Shown here one piece after another: positions 43,395 through 53,195 of a stretch of 64,000 nucleotides of DNA. Where the stretch lies: assembly GCF_900105535.1 (NCBI RefSeq), contig NZ_LT629779.1, forward strand, positions 2,542,001 through 2,606,000. Reading direction: 5' to 3'. Position numbers and translations under genes: made by a program. The first letter of the stretch is position 1. Each line of letters begins with the position of its first letter. Source of the DNA: Pseudarthrobacter equi (GTDB lineage: Bacteria > Actinomycetota > Actinomycetes > Actinomycetales > Micrococcaceae). Under the pieces are notes generated by a model, which saw only the letters and a list, made by a program, of their open reading frames with translations, searched no databases and was not told where the DNA came from.

Positions 43395-44354
43395 TCAGAA
43401 ACCGAGCTTGACCAGCTGTTTTGGATCCCGCTGCCAGTCTTTTGCCACCTTCACATGGAGATCCAGGTAGATGCGTGTGCCAAGCAGCGCCTCGATGCCC
43501 TTGCGCGCGTTGGTCCCCACCTCCCGCAGCCTGCTCCCGCCCTTGCCGATGATGATGGCTTTCTGGGACGGACGTTCCACGTAGAGGTTTACCCGCACGT
43601 CGAGGAGCGGGTTGTCTTCCGGCCGGTCCTCACGGGGAACGATCTCTTCCACCACCACGGCGAGTGAGTGCGGAAGTTCATCCCGGACGCCTTCCAGCGC
43701 CGCCTCGCGGATCAGTTCGGCCACCATGACAGCTTCGGGCTCGTCGGTCAGTTCGCCGTCCGGGTACAGAGGGGGCGACGGCGGCATGTGGCTGATGAGG
43801 ACATCGGCCACAGTGCCCACCTGGAATCCGTCGCTCGCGGAGACGGGGACGATGTCCCTCCACCCGTCTTCGCCCAGCACTTCACGGCCGAGGGCATCGA
43901 CGGCCAGCAGCTGTTCGGTGAGCGCCTGCTTGTCCACAAGGTCGGCCTTCGTCACGATGGCGATGACAGGCTTCCCGCCAATGGCGGCAAGCTGGGCCGC
44001 GATGAACTTGTCGCCGGGGCCGATCTTTTCGTTGGCGGGCAGGCAGAAGCCGATGGCATCCACCTCTGCGAGGGTGTCGGCCACAAGGTCGTTCAGGCGC
44101 TTGCCGAGCAGGGTCCGCGGCCGGTGCAGCCCCGGTGTGTCCACCAGGATCAGCTGGGCGTCCTCGCGGTGGACGATCCCCCGGATGGTGTGCCGGGTGG
44201 TCTGCGGTTTGGCAGAGGTGATGGCTATCTTCTTACCCACCAGGGCGTTGGTCAAAGTGGACTTGCCCGCGTTGGGACGCCCGACGAGGACCGAGAACCC
44301 CGCCCGGAATCCGCCGAAATCGTCCTCTGCCTGGGCCTTACTTTTCTTGCTCAC
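43395..44354 (-). CDS. era: GTPase Era
   Basis: A 319-residue GTPase with a KH domain. G1 is GRPNAGKST, G3 is in VDTPG and G4 is TKAD; the C-terminal KH domain includes IIGKGGSRLREVG. Era binds the 3' end of 16S rRNA during small-subunit assembly. The GTG at 44354 is preferred to a longer frame because GGGAG sits 7 nt upstream. It overlaps the end of the CNNM/CBS gene by 17 bp. It closes the phoH-ybeY-CNNM-era operon. Confidence 0.96.
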   Translation of the reverse strand: MSKKSKAQAEDDFGGFRAGFSVLVGRPNAGKSTLTNALVGKKIAITSAKPQTTRHTIRGIVHREDAQLILVDTPGLHRPRTLLGKRLNDLVADTLAEVDAIGFCLPANEKIGPGDKFIAAQLAAIGGKPVIAIVTKADLVDKQALTEQLLAVDALGREVLGEDGWRDIVPVSASDGFQVGTVADVLISHMPPSPPLYPDGELTDEPEAVMVAELIREAALEGVRDELPHSLAVVVEEIVPREDRPEDNPLLDVRVNLYVERPSQKAIIIGKGGSRLREVGTNARKGIEALLGTRIYLDLHVKVAKDWQRDPKQLVKLGF

Positions 44355-45669
44355 GTGGAACTCCCTGCTGGGTTGCTTCCGCCTCATGGAAGAGGTCTTC
44401 AAGGTCAGTGTCTACTGTTGGCACGGGTGCCGCAATGATATGGCTGACGCGGTTGCGGCGGCCCTCGAGCCGGTCGGCCCGCAACGATACGCCCTGGACT
44501 TCAACCCGGCTGCCCACGATGGGAACGCGTCCCAGCGCTTTGGCGAGCAGTCCGCCCACGGTGTCCACTTCGTCGTCGTCAAGCTCAATGTCAAAAAGTT
44601 CTCCGAGGTCATCGATGCTCATCCTGGAGCTGACCCGGTAGGAACCGTCGCCGAGCTCTACGGCCTCGGCGCTTTCGGTGTCGTATTCGTCAACGATCTC
44701 GCCAACGATTTCCTCAATCAGGTCCTCAAGCGTGACCAGGCCGGCCGTGCCGCCGTACTCGTCGATGACGATGGCCACGTGCGTGGACTCCTTCTGCAGT
44801 TCCCGCAGCAGGTCGCTCACGGGTTTTGATTCCGGCACGTAGCGGACCTCACGGGCCATGGAGTCAACTGTGGGAGGTTCTGCGCCTGCATCCAGTTCAT
44901 GCACGACGGCGGCCACGTCCTTGAGGTAGACGATCCCCAGGATGTGGTCGGTGTCTTCGCCGATGACCGGGACCCGGGAGTAGCCGGACCGGAGGAACAG
45001 GGACATTGCCTCGTGCAGGCTCGAACCGGAGTCGATGCCGACAATGTCCGTCCTGGGCACCATGACGGCACGGACCAGCGTGTCCCCAAAATCGAACACC
45101 GACTGGATCATCTCGGCTTCCGTGTCCTCGATCATGTCGGATTCGCTGGCGCGGTCCACCAGTTCACGGAATTCCTGTTCGCTGAAGAAGGCTTCGTCCC
45201 CTCCGGGTGCGCCCGGGGCGGCAGCGCTTCCCACCGCGACGAGCCATCCCGGTATGGGCCCAAGGACCCACGTCAGGAAGCGGATCATCGGCGCCGTGAA
45301 GCGCACTACCGCGGCCGAGTGGAGCCTGCCCAGCTGGCGGGGTGAGACACCCACGATCACGAACCCCAGCAGCGCCATGATGCCGGTTGCTGCAAGGCCG
45401 GCCAGCCAGATGTTGTCCAGGAGACTGTAAAGCAGCACCGAGACGGCGACAGCGGAGGCCATTTCGAACCAGACCCGCCAGAACCTCAGGGCCCGGATAT
45501 GCGCAACGGGCTCGCGGAGAATACTGCGCATTGCCGTTCCGCGGCTTCGGAGCAACGCTTCTTCCGCATCGTGCCGCGGGAGGAAATTGAAGGCGGCCTC
45601 GGCCGCGGTCAGTACGGCGGCGATGGCCAGGAAGACCAGGGCCATCGCCACCAGGAGGAGGGGCGTCAC
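44338..45669 (-). CDS. CNNM/CorC-type membrane protein with CBS domains
   Basis: A 443-residue HlyC/CorC-family protein. An N-terminal DUF21 (CNNM) membrane domain has about four helices (residues 1-150). Two CBS domains follow ([20 protein letters not shown] and [20 protein letters not shown]), then a C-terminal CorC_HlyC domain. Related proteins export magnesium or regulate its transport. The old name hemolysin is misleading. It overlaps ybeY by 4 bp and era by 17 bp, within the ribosome-maturation operon, as in many actinobacteria. Confidence 0.92.
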   Translation of the reverse strand: MTPLLLVAMALVFLAIAAVLTAAEAAFNFLPRHDAEEALLRSRGTAMRSILREPVAHIRALRFWRVWFEMASAVAVSVLLYSLLDNIWLAGLAATGIMALLGFVIVGVSPRQLGRLHSAAVVRFTAPMIRFLTWVLGPIPGWLVAVGSAAAPGAPGGDEAFFSEQEFRELVDRASESDMIEDTEAEMIQSVFDFGDTLVRAVMVPRTDIVGIDSGSSLHEAMSLFLRSGYSRVPVIGEDTDHILGIVYLKDVAAVVHELDAGAEPPTVDSMAREVRYVPESKPVSDLLRELQKESTHVAIVIDEYGGTAGLVTLEDLIEEIVGEIVDEYDTESAEAVELGDGSYRVSSRMSIDDLGELFDIELDDDEVDTVGGLLAKALGRVPIVGSRVEVQGVSLRADRLEGRRNRVSHIIAAPVPTVDTDLEDLFHEAEATQQGVPREQEK

Positions 45670-46139
45670 AGAGTGGTCTCGGCGGGCGCTTCCTTGCCGG
45701 TGAAGCCGGTCAGGAGTTCGCGCTGGAGCCCGAACATCTCTTCCTTCTCTTCGGGCTCGGCATGGTCATAGCCCAAAAGGTGCAGGATGCCGTGGGTGGT
45801 CAGCAGCAGCATCTCATCCTGGAGGGCGTGGCCGGCGTTTTTGGCCTGGACCTGCGCCACCTGGGGGCAGATGGCGATGTCGCCGAGCATCCCCTGCGGG
45901 GTGGGTCGGTCCGGAGTTCCGGGCGTGAGTTCATCCATCGGCACCGACAACACGTCGGTTGCCCCGGGCTCGTCCATCAGTTCGATGTGGAGCTTCTCCA
46001 TGGCAGGCTCATCCACCAGGAGAATGGACAGTTCTGCCTGCGGATGGATGTAAAGCTGTTCAAAAATGTACCGGGACAGGGCTACCAGCCCCGCCTCGTC
46101 CACCTGGACGCCGGATTCGTTGTTCACCTCGATGCTCAT
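45666..46139 (-). CDS. ybeY: Endoribonuclease/rRNA maturation factor YbeY
   Basis: A 157-residue metalloprotein. The zinc-binding signature is THGILHLLGYDHAEPEEKEEM (the HxxxHxxGxDH motif near residues 123-133). YbeY takes part in 16S rRNA 3'-end maturation and ribosome quality control. It overlaps phoH and the CNNM gene by 4 bp each, so the three are translationally coupled. Its length is usual for the family. Confidence 0.96.
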   Translation of the reverse strand: MSIEVNNESGVQVDEAGLVALSRYIFEQLYIHPQAELSILLVDEPAMEKLHIELMDEPGATDVLSVPMDELTPGTPDRPTPQGMLGDIAICPQVAQVQAKNAGHALQDEMLLLTTHGILHLLGYDHAEPEEKEEMFGLQRELLTGFTGKEAPAETTL

Positions 46140-47224
46140 GCGTGTTCCCCCCGCTTCTCCCGGCCGGCCGTTTGTCGGGCACGGTTCCTTTGCCTGTCGT
46201 CCCAGATGCTGTAGGCATTGACAATGTCTCCCACGAGGCGGTGCCGCACCACGTCCGCGGCATCAAGGACGGAGAAGTTCACGCCTTCGATGCCGTGCAG
46301 GATCTCCTCCACGATCCGCAGCCCGGACCGCGTGCCGAAGGGCAGGTCCACCTGGGTGACGTCACCGGTGACCACCATCTTGGACCCGAAGCCCAGGCGG
46401 GTGAGGAACATCTTCATCTGTTCCGGGGTGGTGTTCTGGGCCTCATCCAGGATGATGAACGCGTCATTGAGCGTCCGGCCACGCATATAGGCCAGCGGAG
46501 CCACCTCAATGGTTCCGGCTGCCATGAGCCGTGGAATCGATTCAGGGTCCATCATGTCGTGGAGGGCATCGTAGAGCGGCCTCAGGTAGGGGTCGATCTT
46601 GTCGCTCAGGGTTCCGGGCAGGAACCCGAGGCGTTCGCCTGCTTCGACGGCCGGTCGGGTAAGGATGATGCGGCTGACTTCCTTCTGCTGAAGCGCCTGC
46701 ACAGCCTTGGCCATGGCCAGGTACGTCTTGCCGGTTCCGGCGGGGCCGATGCCAAAAATGACGGTGTTGTCATCGATGGCGTCGACATAGTTCTTCTGGT
46801 TCAGCGTCTTGGGCCGGATGGTCCTGCCCCGGCTGGAAAGGATGTCGTGCGTCAGCACATCCACGGGGTTCTGGAGCGACTGGCTCCGGAGCAGTGCCAC
46901 CAGCTGCTGCAGGACCGCGGGGGTGATAACGGTGCCGCGTGCCACCAGGCCACGGACTTCCTGGAGGAGCCGCATGATCCGGGGAACGTCGCCGGCCGGG
47001 CCGCTGAGGGAAAGTTCGTTGCCGCGGACGTGGAAGTTCACGTCCGGGAACTGCTCCTCGATGTACCGCAGCGCCTCATCGTGGCTGCCGAGTGACTGGA
47101 CCATCTGATCGGAATTGTCGAAAAGGACTACCTCGGTCCGGACGCCGGGAAGGGTGTGGGGAAATTCCCCGGCAGTGCCCTCTCCCGTGTTGAGCCGGCG
47201 CTTTCCGTTGGCTGATTCAGTCAT
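46136..47224 (-). CDS. phoH: PhoH-like ATPase
   Basis: A 362-residue PhoH protein. Walker A is GPAGTGKTYLAMA (about residues 156-168), Walker B is FIILDEAQNTTPEQMK. The N-terminal part includes a KH-like segment before the P-loop. PhoH proteins are ATPases and probable RNA helicases; they are often encoded beside ybeY and linked to rRNA processing. Regulation by phosphate is known for some members only. It heads the phoH-ybeY-CNNM-era operon. A TAAGAT box (47323-47328, minus) is a possible -10. Confidence 0.94.
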   Translation of the reverse strand: MTESANGKRRLNTGEGTAGEFPHTLPGVRTEVVLFDNSDQMVQSLGSHDEALRYIEEQFPDVNFHVRGNELSLSGPAGDVPRIMRLLQEVRGLVARGTVITPAVLQQLVALLRSQSLQNPVDVLTHDILSSRGRTIRPKTLNQKNYVDAIDDNTVIFGIGPAGTGKTYLAMAKAVQALQQKEVSRIILTRPAVEAGERLGFLPGTLSDKIDPYLRPLYDALHDMMDPESIPRLMAAGTIEVAPLAYMRGRTLNDAFIILDEAQNTTPEQMKMFLTRLGFGSKMVVTGDVTQVDLPFGTRSGLRIVEEILHGIEGVNFSVLDAADVVRHRLVGDIVNAYSIWDDRQRNRARQTAGREKRGEHA

Positions 47225-47600
47225 GGTGCTGGCCCGCAGGCCTGTGGTCCCCTCGAGGTAGTTTCTGCTGTCGTCCCGGCCCGGGAAACCAGTGCCTGGT
47301 TTCTGCGTTCCGTGATCCTTTTATCTTACGCCAGCGCACCCCGCCTGCCGGTAAAGCCGGACAACCACGGGCCCTCGGCATCCACAGGCAGCAGGGCGCA
47401 GTCACCAAAGGCGCCACGGCAGGATCGGTCATTAGGTATCAACTTCATATCGTCCTCATATCGTTCCCGTTGCAGTTGTGCCCCACGGCCGGAACCGGGC
47501 AAATCGCTTCGCCGGGCTGTGCAATGCTGGAAATCCAGCCACGGCTGTGACATCGGGCCGACCGGGGAACGGCCCTCACGACAGGAAAGGAAAGGCACAA
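47225..47600. other. Divergent intergenic region with an 11-bp tandem repeat
   Basis: This 376-bp gap holds no gene I can support. It must contain the phoH promoter (minus; TAAGAT at 47323-47328 is a candidate) and the GerMN lipoprotein promoter (plus). A tandem repeat, TCATATCGTCC then TCATATCGTTCC, occupies 47445-47467. Repeat units spaced 11 bp apart are typical of OmpR-family response-regulator sites. Confidence 0.5.
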
Positions 47601-48554
47601 GTGCCGGATACCGTTGCGCCCCGCCGGGCAGGTCGACACGTGGGCCGCGCCCGCGCGATCATGCTGGCCGGCGTCCTGACGGTCGTGCCGATCCTTGCCG
47701 GTTGCGTTGCGGAACCTGGCCCCTCCCCCACGGGCACCCTTCTGACCGGGCCTGCCACCACGGGAAGCCCGGAGCCGCCCTCCACCAGCGCCCCACTGGA
47801 AACCACGCAGTCCTCCAACAAGGCGCCTGTCTACTGGATCGGCCGCAGCAGCAGCAACGTCTTCCTGTACCGGGAGTTCCGGGATGTACCCGAACAGGAG
47901 AACCCGGTAACGCGCGCACTGCGTGCCATGATGTCCGATAAACCCCTTGACCCTGACTACTTCACCCCGTGGCAGAATCCCGGCAAGCTGGCCACCTCGA
48001 TTTCCGGCAAGGACGTCATCACCGTCGATGTCTCCGAGGACGCTTTCAACAGCAACCTTGATGCGGACATGGCAGCCCGGGCAGTCCAGCAGCTCGTCTA
48101 CACGGCCACTGCTGCCGCAGCCAGTTCCGGGTTGATCGACTCCGGCCAGCAGATCCGGGTTCGGATCCTGGTGGACGGCCACACCGACTACATGGCTTTC
48201 GGGCAGGTCCAGCTTGGCGCCCTGATGACCAGGACGGCGGGCCTGGCTGCTCCTGTCTGGATCATCGATCCCCAGCAAGGCTCCGAAGTCGCGGACGGCA
48301 GCGTCAAAATCACCGGACGCAGCACGTCGGCGGGCGGCAAGCTTCGCTGGCAGATCCTGCGGACCGGGGACAACGGCGCCAAGGCACCCTTCCTCACCGG
48401 CGAAACCACGGCGTCATCGGAACAGGGGCAGGCAGGGGTATTCACGCTGGCCTTGACCCTGCCCGCCGGAGACTACGAGCTGAGGGTGGCCCAGGCCGGG
48501 TCTGACGGCGGCCCGGACCAGTTCGAAGACAACCGGTCCTTCAAGGTCAGGTAG
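47601..48554 (+). CDS. Lipoprotein with GerMN and Gmad2-like domains
   Basis: A 317-residue secreted lipoprotein. The signal peptide ends in the lipobox ILAGC (Cys near residue 34), followed by a Pro/Ser/Thr linker to about residue 75. The first domain (VYWIGRSSSNVFLYREFRDV to about 200) is GerMN-like, the second (about 220-317) an immunoglobulin-like Gmad2 fold (APVWIIDPQQGSEVADG). Such proteins sit on the outer face of the membrane; the role is unknown. The GTG start has AGGAAAGG upstream. The stop overlaps rsmE by 8 bp in convergence. Confidence 0.85.
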   Translation: MPDTVAPRRAGRHVGRARAIMLAGVLTVVPILAGCVAEPGPSPTGTLLTGPATTGSPEPPSTSAPLETTQSSNKAPVYWIGRSSSNVFLYREFRDVPEQENPVTRALRAMMSDKPLDPDYFTPWQNPGKLATSISGKDVITVDVSEDAFNSNLDADMAARAVQQLVYTATAAAASSGLIDSGQQIRVRILVDGHTDYMAFGQVQLGALMTRTAGLAAPVWIIDPQQGSEVADGSVKITGRSTSAGGKLRWQILRTGDNGAKAPFLTGETTASSEQGQAGVFTLALTLPAGDYELRVAQAGSDGGPDQFEDNRSFKVR

Positions 48555-49320
48555 CGTCCCAGCGCCCCAGGATGTCGCTGGAGAGCACTACGGCGGCAGG
48601 ACCGGCCGTGGACGAGCGCAGCACGTGGTGGCCCAGGAGCGCCGTGACGGCTCCGCGGTCGCAGAGGCGCGTCACCTCCCGGGGGCTGATTCCACCCTCC
48701 GGGCCCACGATAAGGAGCACTTCACGGGTTCCTGCGCCGCTGGCATCGTCCCAGCCTTCCAGGACAGAACGGAGCGGCCGCACTGCGTCTTCGTGGAGGA
48801 TGACCGCCAGGTCCGCGGCTTCCACTGCTGCAGCAAGGGCAGCGGTGTCGACGGCGGGACGCACCTCAGGGATCCAGGCCCGCCGCGCCTGCTTGGCCGC
48901 AGCGCCCACCACGGACTGCCATTTGGCGTGCGCCTTGGCCGCCCGGTCACCCTTCCACCGGACGATGGAACGTTCGGACTGCCAGGGGATCACGGCGTCG
49001 ATGCCCAGTTCCGTGGCGGTCTCGATGGCAAGCTCATCACGGTCACCCTTGGCGAGGGCCTGCACCAGCACCAGCCGGACACTGGGGCGGGCCTCCTCCA
49101 CCAGGGAACCGCACCGCACGGTGAGGCGGGTGCCGGCGGCCTCGGACACCGTCCCGCTCATACGGGTACCGGCGCCGTCGACGATGTCCACGGCCTCACC
49201 CGCTGCGAGGCGCTTTACGGAAACCGCGTGGCGCGCCTCCGGCCCTTCCAGGACAAACTCCATGCCCTCCTCCAGCCCGTCGAGGGATCCGGCGGAGGTA
49301 AAAAAGACAGGGTTGCTCAC
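48547..49320 (-). CDS. rsmE: 16S rRNA m3U1498 methyltransferase RsmE
   Basis: A 257-residue SPOUT methyltransferase. The N-terminal PUA-like part is GPEARHAVSVKRLAAGEAVDIVDG. The knot region holds LIVGPEGGISPREV and LGHHVLRSSTAGPAAV, the SAM-binding trefoil motifs. It methylates U1498 in the decoding site. It starts 2 bp after the dnaJ stop, the standard hrcA-dnaJ-rsmE order of actinobacteria. Confidence 0.95.
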   Translation of the reverse strand: MSNPVFFTSAGSLDGLEEGMEFVLEGPEARHAVSVKRLAAGEAVDIVDGAGTRMSGTVSEAAGTRLTVRCGSLVEEARPSVRLVLVQALAKGDRDELAIETATELGIDAVIPWQSERSIVRWKGDRAAKAHAKWQSVVGAAAKQARRAWIPEVRPAVDTAALAAAVEAADLAVILHEDAVRPLRSVLEGWDDASGAGTREVLLIVGPEGGISPREVTRLCDRGAVTALLGHHVLRSSTAGPAAVVLSSDILGRWDAT

Positions 49321-49322
49321 CG

Positions 49323-50450
49323 CTACAGGTTCCCCAGCCGGTCCCGCAGCTTCGCGAACATCCCGCCACTGGCGGCGAGCTTGCCTTCGGTGATCTGTTC
49401 TCCGCGGAGCTTGGCAAGCTGCCGGAGGAGCTCCTCCTGGGCTGCGTCGAGCTTGGCCGGCGTTTCCACCTGCAGGTGCACCTTCAGGTCACCGCGGCCG
49501 TATCCGCGCAGGTGGGTGACACCCAGGCCGCGGAGGGTGATGATTTCACCGGACTGGGTGCCCGGCTTCACGTCGATGTCCTGGGTTCCGTCGAAGGTCT
49601 CCAGGCTGACGTCGGTGCCCAGCGCCGCGGCGGTCATGGGGATGTTCAGGGTTGCGTGCAGGTCGTCGCCGTCACGCACATACGTGGCGTCGTTGTTGAC
49701 GCGGACCTCCACGTAGAGGTCGCCGGAGGGGCCGCCCGCGGGGCCGGCTTCGCCCTGCCCGGTCAGCTGGATGCGTGTTCCGGTTGCGACGCCGGCGGGA
49801 ACCTTGATGGTCAGGGAGCGGCGGCTCCGGATGCGGCCCTGGCCGCTGCATTCATTGCAGGGATCTTTGATGACAGTGCCGAAGCCCTCGCAGGTGCCGC
49901 ACGGTGCAGCGGTCATGACCTGGCCGAGGATGGAACGGACAGCGCGCTGGACCTGGCCGCTGCCGCCGCAGATGTCGCAGCGTTCGGGGTGCGTCCCCGG
50001 GCGGCAACATGATCCCTCACAGGTGGGGCAAGTGACTGCAGTGTCCACCTCAAGCTTTTTGTTGACGCCAAAGACGGCGTCGCGCAGTTCGATGCGGACG
50101 CTGATGAGTGCATCCTGGCCGCGGCGGACCCGTGAGGCGGGTCCGGACGATCCGCCGGCGCCGAAGAACGTGTCGAAGATGTCCTGGAAGGCAAAGCCCT
50201 GGCCGGCGTAGCTTCCTCCGCCGAATCCATTGTCAGTGCCGTTCTCGTTGCCGGTGGTGTCGTAGACCCGGCGTTTCTGCGGGTCGGAGAGGACTTCGTA
50301 GGCGTGGGTCACCGCCTTGAAGCGGTCCTGCGCATCTTCGCCCGGGTTGACGTCGGGGTGGAGTGTCCGGGCCAGCTTGCGGTAGGCCTTTTTGATTTCT
50401 TCTCCGGTGGCTTCCGGTGAAACTCCAAGGACGTCATAGTGGCTGCTCAA
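49323..50450 (-). CDS. dnaJ: Chaperone DnaJ (DnaJ2 type)
   Basis: A 375-residue class A J-protein. The J domain (residues 1-70) carries HPD in [14 protein letters not shown] Gly/Phe region follows, then four zinc-binding CxxCxGxG-like repeats ([32 protein letters not shown]) and the substrate-binding C-terminus. It works with DnaK in protein folding. It follows hrcA, so it should be under CIRCE/HrcA control. It represents the second actinobacterial DnaJ, separate from the dnaK operon. Confidence 0.95.
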   Translation of the reverse strand: MSSHYDVLGVSPEATGEEIKKAYRKLARTLHPDVNPGEDAQDRFKAVTHAYEVLSDPQKRRVYDTTGNENGTDNGFGGGSYAGQGFAFQDIFDTFFGAGGSSGPASRVRRGQDALISVRIELRDAVFGVNKKLEVDTAVTCPTCEGSCCRPGTHPERCDICGGSGQVQRAVRSILGQVMTAAPCGTCEGFGTVIKDPCNECSGQGRIRSRRSLTIKVPAGVATGTRIQLTGQGEAGPAGGPSGDLYVEVRVNNDATYVRDGDDLHATLNIPMTAAALGTDVSLETFDGTQDIDVKPGTQSGEIITLRGLGVTHLRGYGRGDLKVHLQVETPAKLDAAQEELLRQLAKLRGEQITEGKLAASGGMFAKLRDRLGNL

Positions 50451-50531
50451 AGTTCGTATCTCTTCCTTGTTGTACTGCCTGCGGTGGGACTGCCGTGCGG
50501 GCCCGGCGGCTGTGGTGCCGGGGCGGGCCGG

Positions 50532-51545
50532 TCAGGGACCCAGGATGCGGGAAAGGTAACGGGCAACTGCCCTGACGGCCGCCATGGTGTTGGGATAGTC
50601 CATCCGGGTGGGACCCAGGATGCCGATCTTGGCCACGCTGTCCGGGCCGTAGCCGGTGGCCACGACGGACGCCTCGGCCAGGCCGTCGTAAGGGTTTTCG
50701 CGGCCGATGCTGACGGCCACGCCACGGTGGTCCTGCGCCATGTCGCTCAGCAGCCGCAGCATCACCACCTGCTCTTCCAAAGCTTCCAGCACGGGGCCGA
50801 TGCTCAGCGGAAAGTCGACATTGGACCGGGCCAGGTTGGCCGTGCCGGCCATGACCATGCGGTCCTCGCGGCTGCTGTGCGCAAGGATCTCCAGGGCGTG
50901 CGCCAGCGACTGCGCCGCCTGCCGCTCCCCCGGACTGACAGAGGAGACGACGGCGGGAAGGGCCTGCGGCAGCCGGGCCAGCGGTGTTCCGGCCAGGGTT
51001 CCCAGAAACCGGGTACGCAGCGCGGACAACGCTTCGTCCGCGAGGTCCTGCCCGACGTCGATGACGCGCTGCTCCACGTTGCCGCTGTTCGCGATCAGGA
51101 CCACAAGGACCTTGCGCGGGGCCAGCAGGACGAACTCGATGTGCCGGATCAGTGCCCGGCTGAGGTGGGGGTACTGGACCACCGCCACCTGGTTGGTCAG
51201 CTGGGACAACAGCCGCACGGTGCGGTCGAGGACGTCGTCGAGGTCGTCGGATCCCTCCAGGAGGGACTGGATGGCGCGCCGTTCGGCTTGCGAGAGCGGC
51301 TTCACGGCCGAAATCTGGTCCACGAACAGCCGGTAACCCTTGTCCGTGGGAATCCGGCCGGCACTGGTATGCGGCGCCGTGATGAGGCCCTCGTCCTCAA
51401 GCGCCGCCATGTCGTTCCGGATGGTGGCGCTGGAAACCCCCAGGTGATGCCGTTCCACCAGGGCCTTGGAGCCTACCGGTTCGCGGGAGTGGACGTAGTC
51501 CTCCACGATGGCCCGCAGTACTTCAAGCTTGCGCGGCTCACTCAC
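50532..51545 (-). CDS. hrcA: Heat-inducible transcription repressor HrcA
   Basis: A 337-residue repressor. An N-terminal winged HTH (RKLEVLRAIVEDYVHSREPV, then LGVSSATIRNDMAALEDEG) precedes the GAF-like dimerisation and inserted domains. HrcA binds CIRCE and blocks chaperone genes in the absence of heat stress. A CIRCE element lies 83 bp upstream, so the gene is autoregulated. The GTG at 51545 is preferred, with GGAGG upstream; the longer open frame to 51635 would run into CIRCE. Confidence 0.95.
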   Translation of the reverse strand: MSEPRKLEVLRAIVEDYVHSREPVGSKALVERHHLGVSSATIRNDMAALEDEGLITAPHTSAGRIPTDKGYRLFVDQISAVKPLSQAERRAIQSLLEGSDDLDDVLDRTVRLLSQLTNQVAVVQYPHLSRALIRHIEFVLLAPRKVLVVLIANSGNVEQRVIDVGQDLADEALSALRTRFLGTLAGTPLARLPQALPAVVSSVSPGERQAAQSLAHALEILAHSSREDRMVMAGTANLARSNVDFPLSIGPVLEALEEQVVMLRLLSDMAQDHRGVAVSIGRENPYDGLAEASVVATGYGPDSVAKIGILGPTRMDYPNTMAAVRAVARYLSRILGP

Positions 51546-51604
51546 ACTCCACCTCCATCCAGTCGGGGTGGATAAGCCACCCGTTCCTTCCTGCCAGTCT
51601 GCAC

Positions 51605-51640
51605 GCACTCGAACATGCACTCGAACTGTTAGCACTCGAC
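51605..51640 (-). repeat. Three tandem CIRCE half-site-like repeats
   Basis: GCACTCGAAC at 51605-51614 and 51617-51626, and AGCACTCGAC at 51631-51640, the last being part of CIRCE. They lie between CIRCE and hrcA. Confidence 0.5.
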
Positions 51641-51655
51641 ATGCCTAAGTGCTAA
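51629..51655. promoter_or_regulatory. CIRCE operator (HrcA binding site)
   Basis: TTAGCACTC and AAGTGCTAA separated by 9 bp, differing from the consensus TTAGCACTC-N9-GAGTGCTAA by one base. It lies upstream of hrcA and between hrcA and the divergent DUF3097 gene. Confidence 0.93.
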
Positions 51656-51742
51656 CAGTCTATTATGCCTTGGCCCGTTGTTAGCATTGGTACCGCTCCG
51701 GGCGAAATTCCGGGACAGCACCTACGGCGAGGCGGAGTGACC

Positions 51743-52594
51743 ATGGATTACCGGAACTGGGGCCCGCGGGACATGTCCGCTCCCGCGCGTACGCAACTGC
51801 CTGAAGTGCCCGTGGAACGGGGCATGGTGCTCGAAGACGTACAGTCCGGCTGGGTGGGGGCCGTCACCCGGGTGGAAAAGTCCGGCGGCATGCATGTGGT
51901 GGCCCTTGAGGACCGGCGCGGAAAGTCGCGGACCTTCCGGCTGGGATTCGGGTTCCTCCTCGAGGGCCGTGCCATCAGGCTGATGCCACCGGCACCCCGG
52001 CCCGCAGCGGGCGGTCCGTCAGCCGGGCGCACAGCCTCAGGCTCCGTACGCGTCGCAGGCCAGCGTGCACAGGTGGCCAAGGCGAGCCGCATCTGGGTGG
52101 AAGGAAAGCACGACGCCGAACTCGTCGAGAAGGTATGGGGAGACGATCTCCGGGTGGAGGGCATCGTCGTCGAACCCCTGCATGGCATCGACGACCTCGC
52201 CGGCGCCGTGAAGGAATTCGGGCCAGGGCCGGGGCGCCGGCTGGGTGTGCTGGTGGACCACCTGGTCCCGGACTCCAAGGAATCCCGTATTGCTGAGGCT
52301 GTCATGGCCGGCCCTGGCGCTGCAGGCAACGTCCTGATTGTCGGCCACCCCTACGTGGATGTGTGGCAGGCCATCCGGCCCTCCGTGCTGGGCATTCCGC
52401 AATGGCCGTCAGTACCGCGGGGCCAGGACTGGAAAACCGGGATCCTCAAGGCGTTCGGCTGGCCGCACTCCACTAAGGAGGACATCGGGCTCGGATGGCA
52501 GAAACTGCTCGGTGCGGTCCACACTTACGCAGACCTGGAGGCGTCGCTGCTGGGCCGGGTCGAGGAAGTCATCGACTTCCTCACAGCACCCTGA
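51743..52594 (+). CDS. DUF3097 family protein
   Basis: A 283-residue protein. The N-terminal part (ending near residue 85) contains a small barrel-like region (MVLEDVQSGWVGAVTRVEKS). After a linker, the C-terminal domain starts ASRIWVEGKHDAELVEKVWG and continues LGVLVDHLVPDSKESRI and WPSVPRGQDWKTGILKAFGW. The VEGKHD and LVDHLVPDS segments recall Toprim-type metal sites, which would suggest nucleic-acid cleavage or topology, but this is only a resemblance. It is conserved in actinobacteria next to hrcA. The start at 51743 has AGGCGGAG upstream. Confidence 0.85.
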   Translation: MDYRNWGPRDMSAPARTQLPEVPVERGMVLEDVQSGWVGAVTRVEKSGGMHVVALEDRRGKSRTFRLGFGFLLEGRAIRLMPPAPRPAAGGPSAGRTASGSVRVAGQRAQVAKASRIWVEGKHDAELVEKVWGDDLRVEGIVVEPLHGIDDLAGAVKEFGPGPGRRLGVLVDHLVPDSKESRIAEAVMAGPGAAGNVLIVGHPYVDVWQAIRPSVLGIPQWPSVPRGQDWKTGILKAFGWPHSTKEDIGLGWQKLLGAVHTYADLEASLLGRVEEVIDFLTAP

Positions 52595-52715
52595 CGGACG
52601 CCGGACCGGCAAACACCAGTATTCTTGATACTGCGGTGGCCCCCGCGATCCGCAGCGGGCCCCGAAGCATCAACTGCATCCCCAGCATCAATTGCACTTT
52701 TCGAAGGAACAGACT

Positions 52716-53135
52716 GTGGCAGAAAACGCACGCGAGCACAGGGACGGCCAAAGCAGCACCGGCCGTTCCGAATACCACGGCGTCCCCGCGAATGCGCTGC
52801 CGCTCACGGCCAGCGAGGACCGGCAGTGGGCCACCCTGGCACACTTCGGCGGGATCCTGGGATGCGTCCCCGCCCTGCTGATCTTCCTCATCTTCCGCGA
52901 CCGCGGGCCCTTCACGGCCCAGGAGTCGAAGGAAGCCCTGAACTTCAGCCTGCCTCCCACCATCGCAGCGGTAGTGGCGAACATCCTGGTGTTCATTCCC
53001 GTGGTCGGAAACATTTTTGCCGTGATCGCCACATTGATCTGGATTGCACTGACGTGCTTTTCGGTGGCGGCAGGCATCCACGTCAACCGCGGCCAACCGC
53101 ACCGCTACCAGTTCAACCTGCGCTGGATCAAGTAG
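52716..53135 (+). CDS. DUF4870-like membrane protein
   Basis: A 139-residue protein. A polar N-terminus leads to WATLAHFGGILGCVPALLIFL, the FTAQESKEALNF segment typical of DUF4870, and two further membrane helices (about 80-100 and 104-122), ending in NRGQPHRYQFNLRWIK. The function of the family is unknown. The GTG start at 52716 is chosen for the GAAGGAAC ribosome-binding site. It converges on hemW. Confidence 0.85.
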   Translation: MAENAREHRDGQSSTGRSEYHGVPANALPLTASEDRQWATLAHFGGILGCVPALLIFLIFRDRGPFTAQESKEALNFSLPPTIAAVVANILVFIPVVGNIFAVIATLIWIALTCFSVAAGIHVNRGQPHRYQFNLRWIK

Positions 53136-53195
53136 TCCCCGTCGGCTCCCAGCCGCAGCAAGCCTGACCTCGCAGGCGTGGCCGGTAAACCCGCG

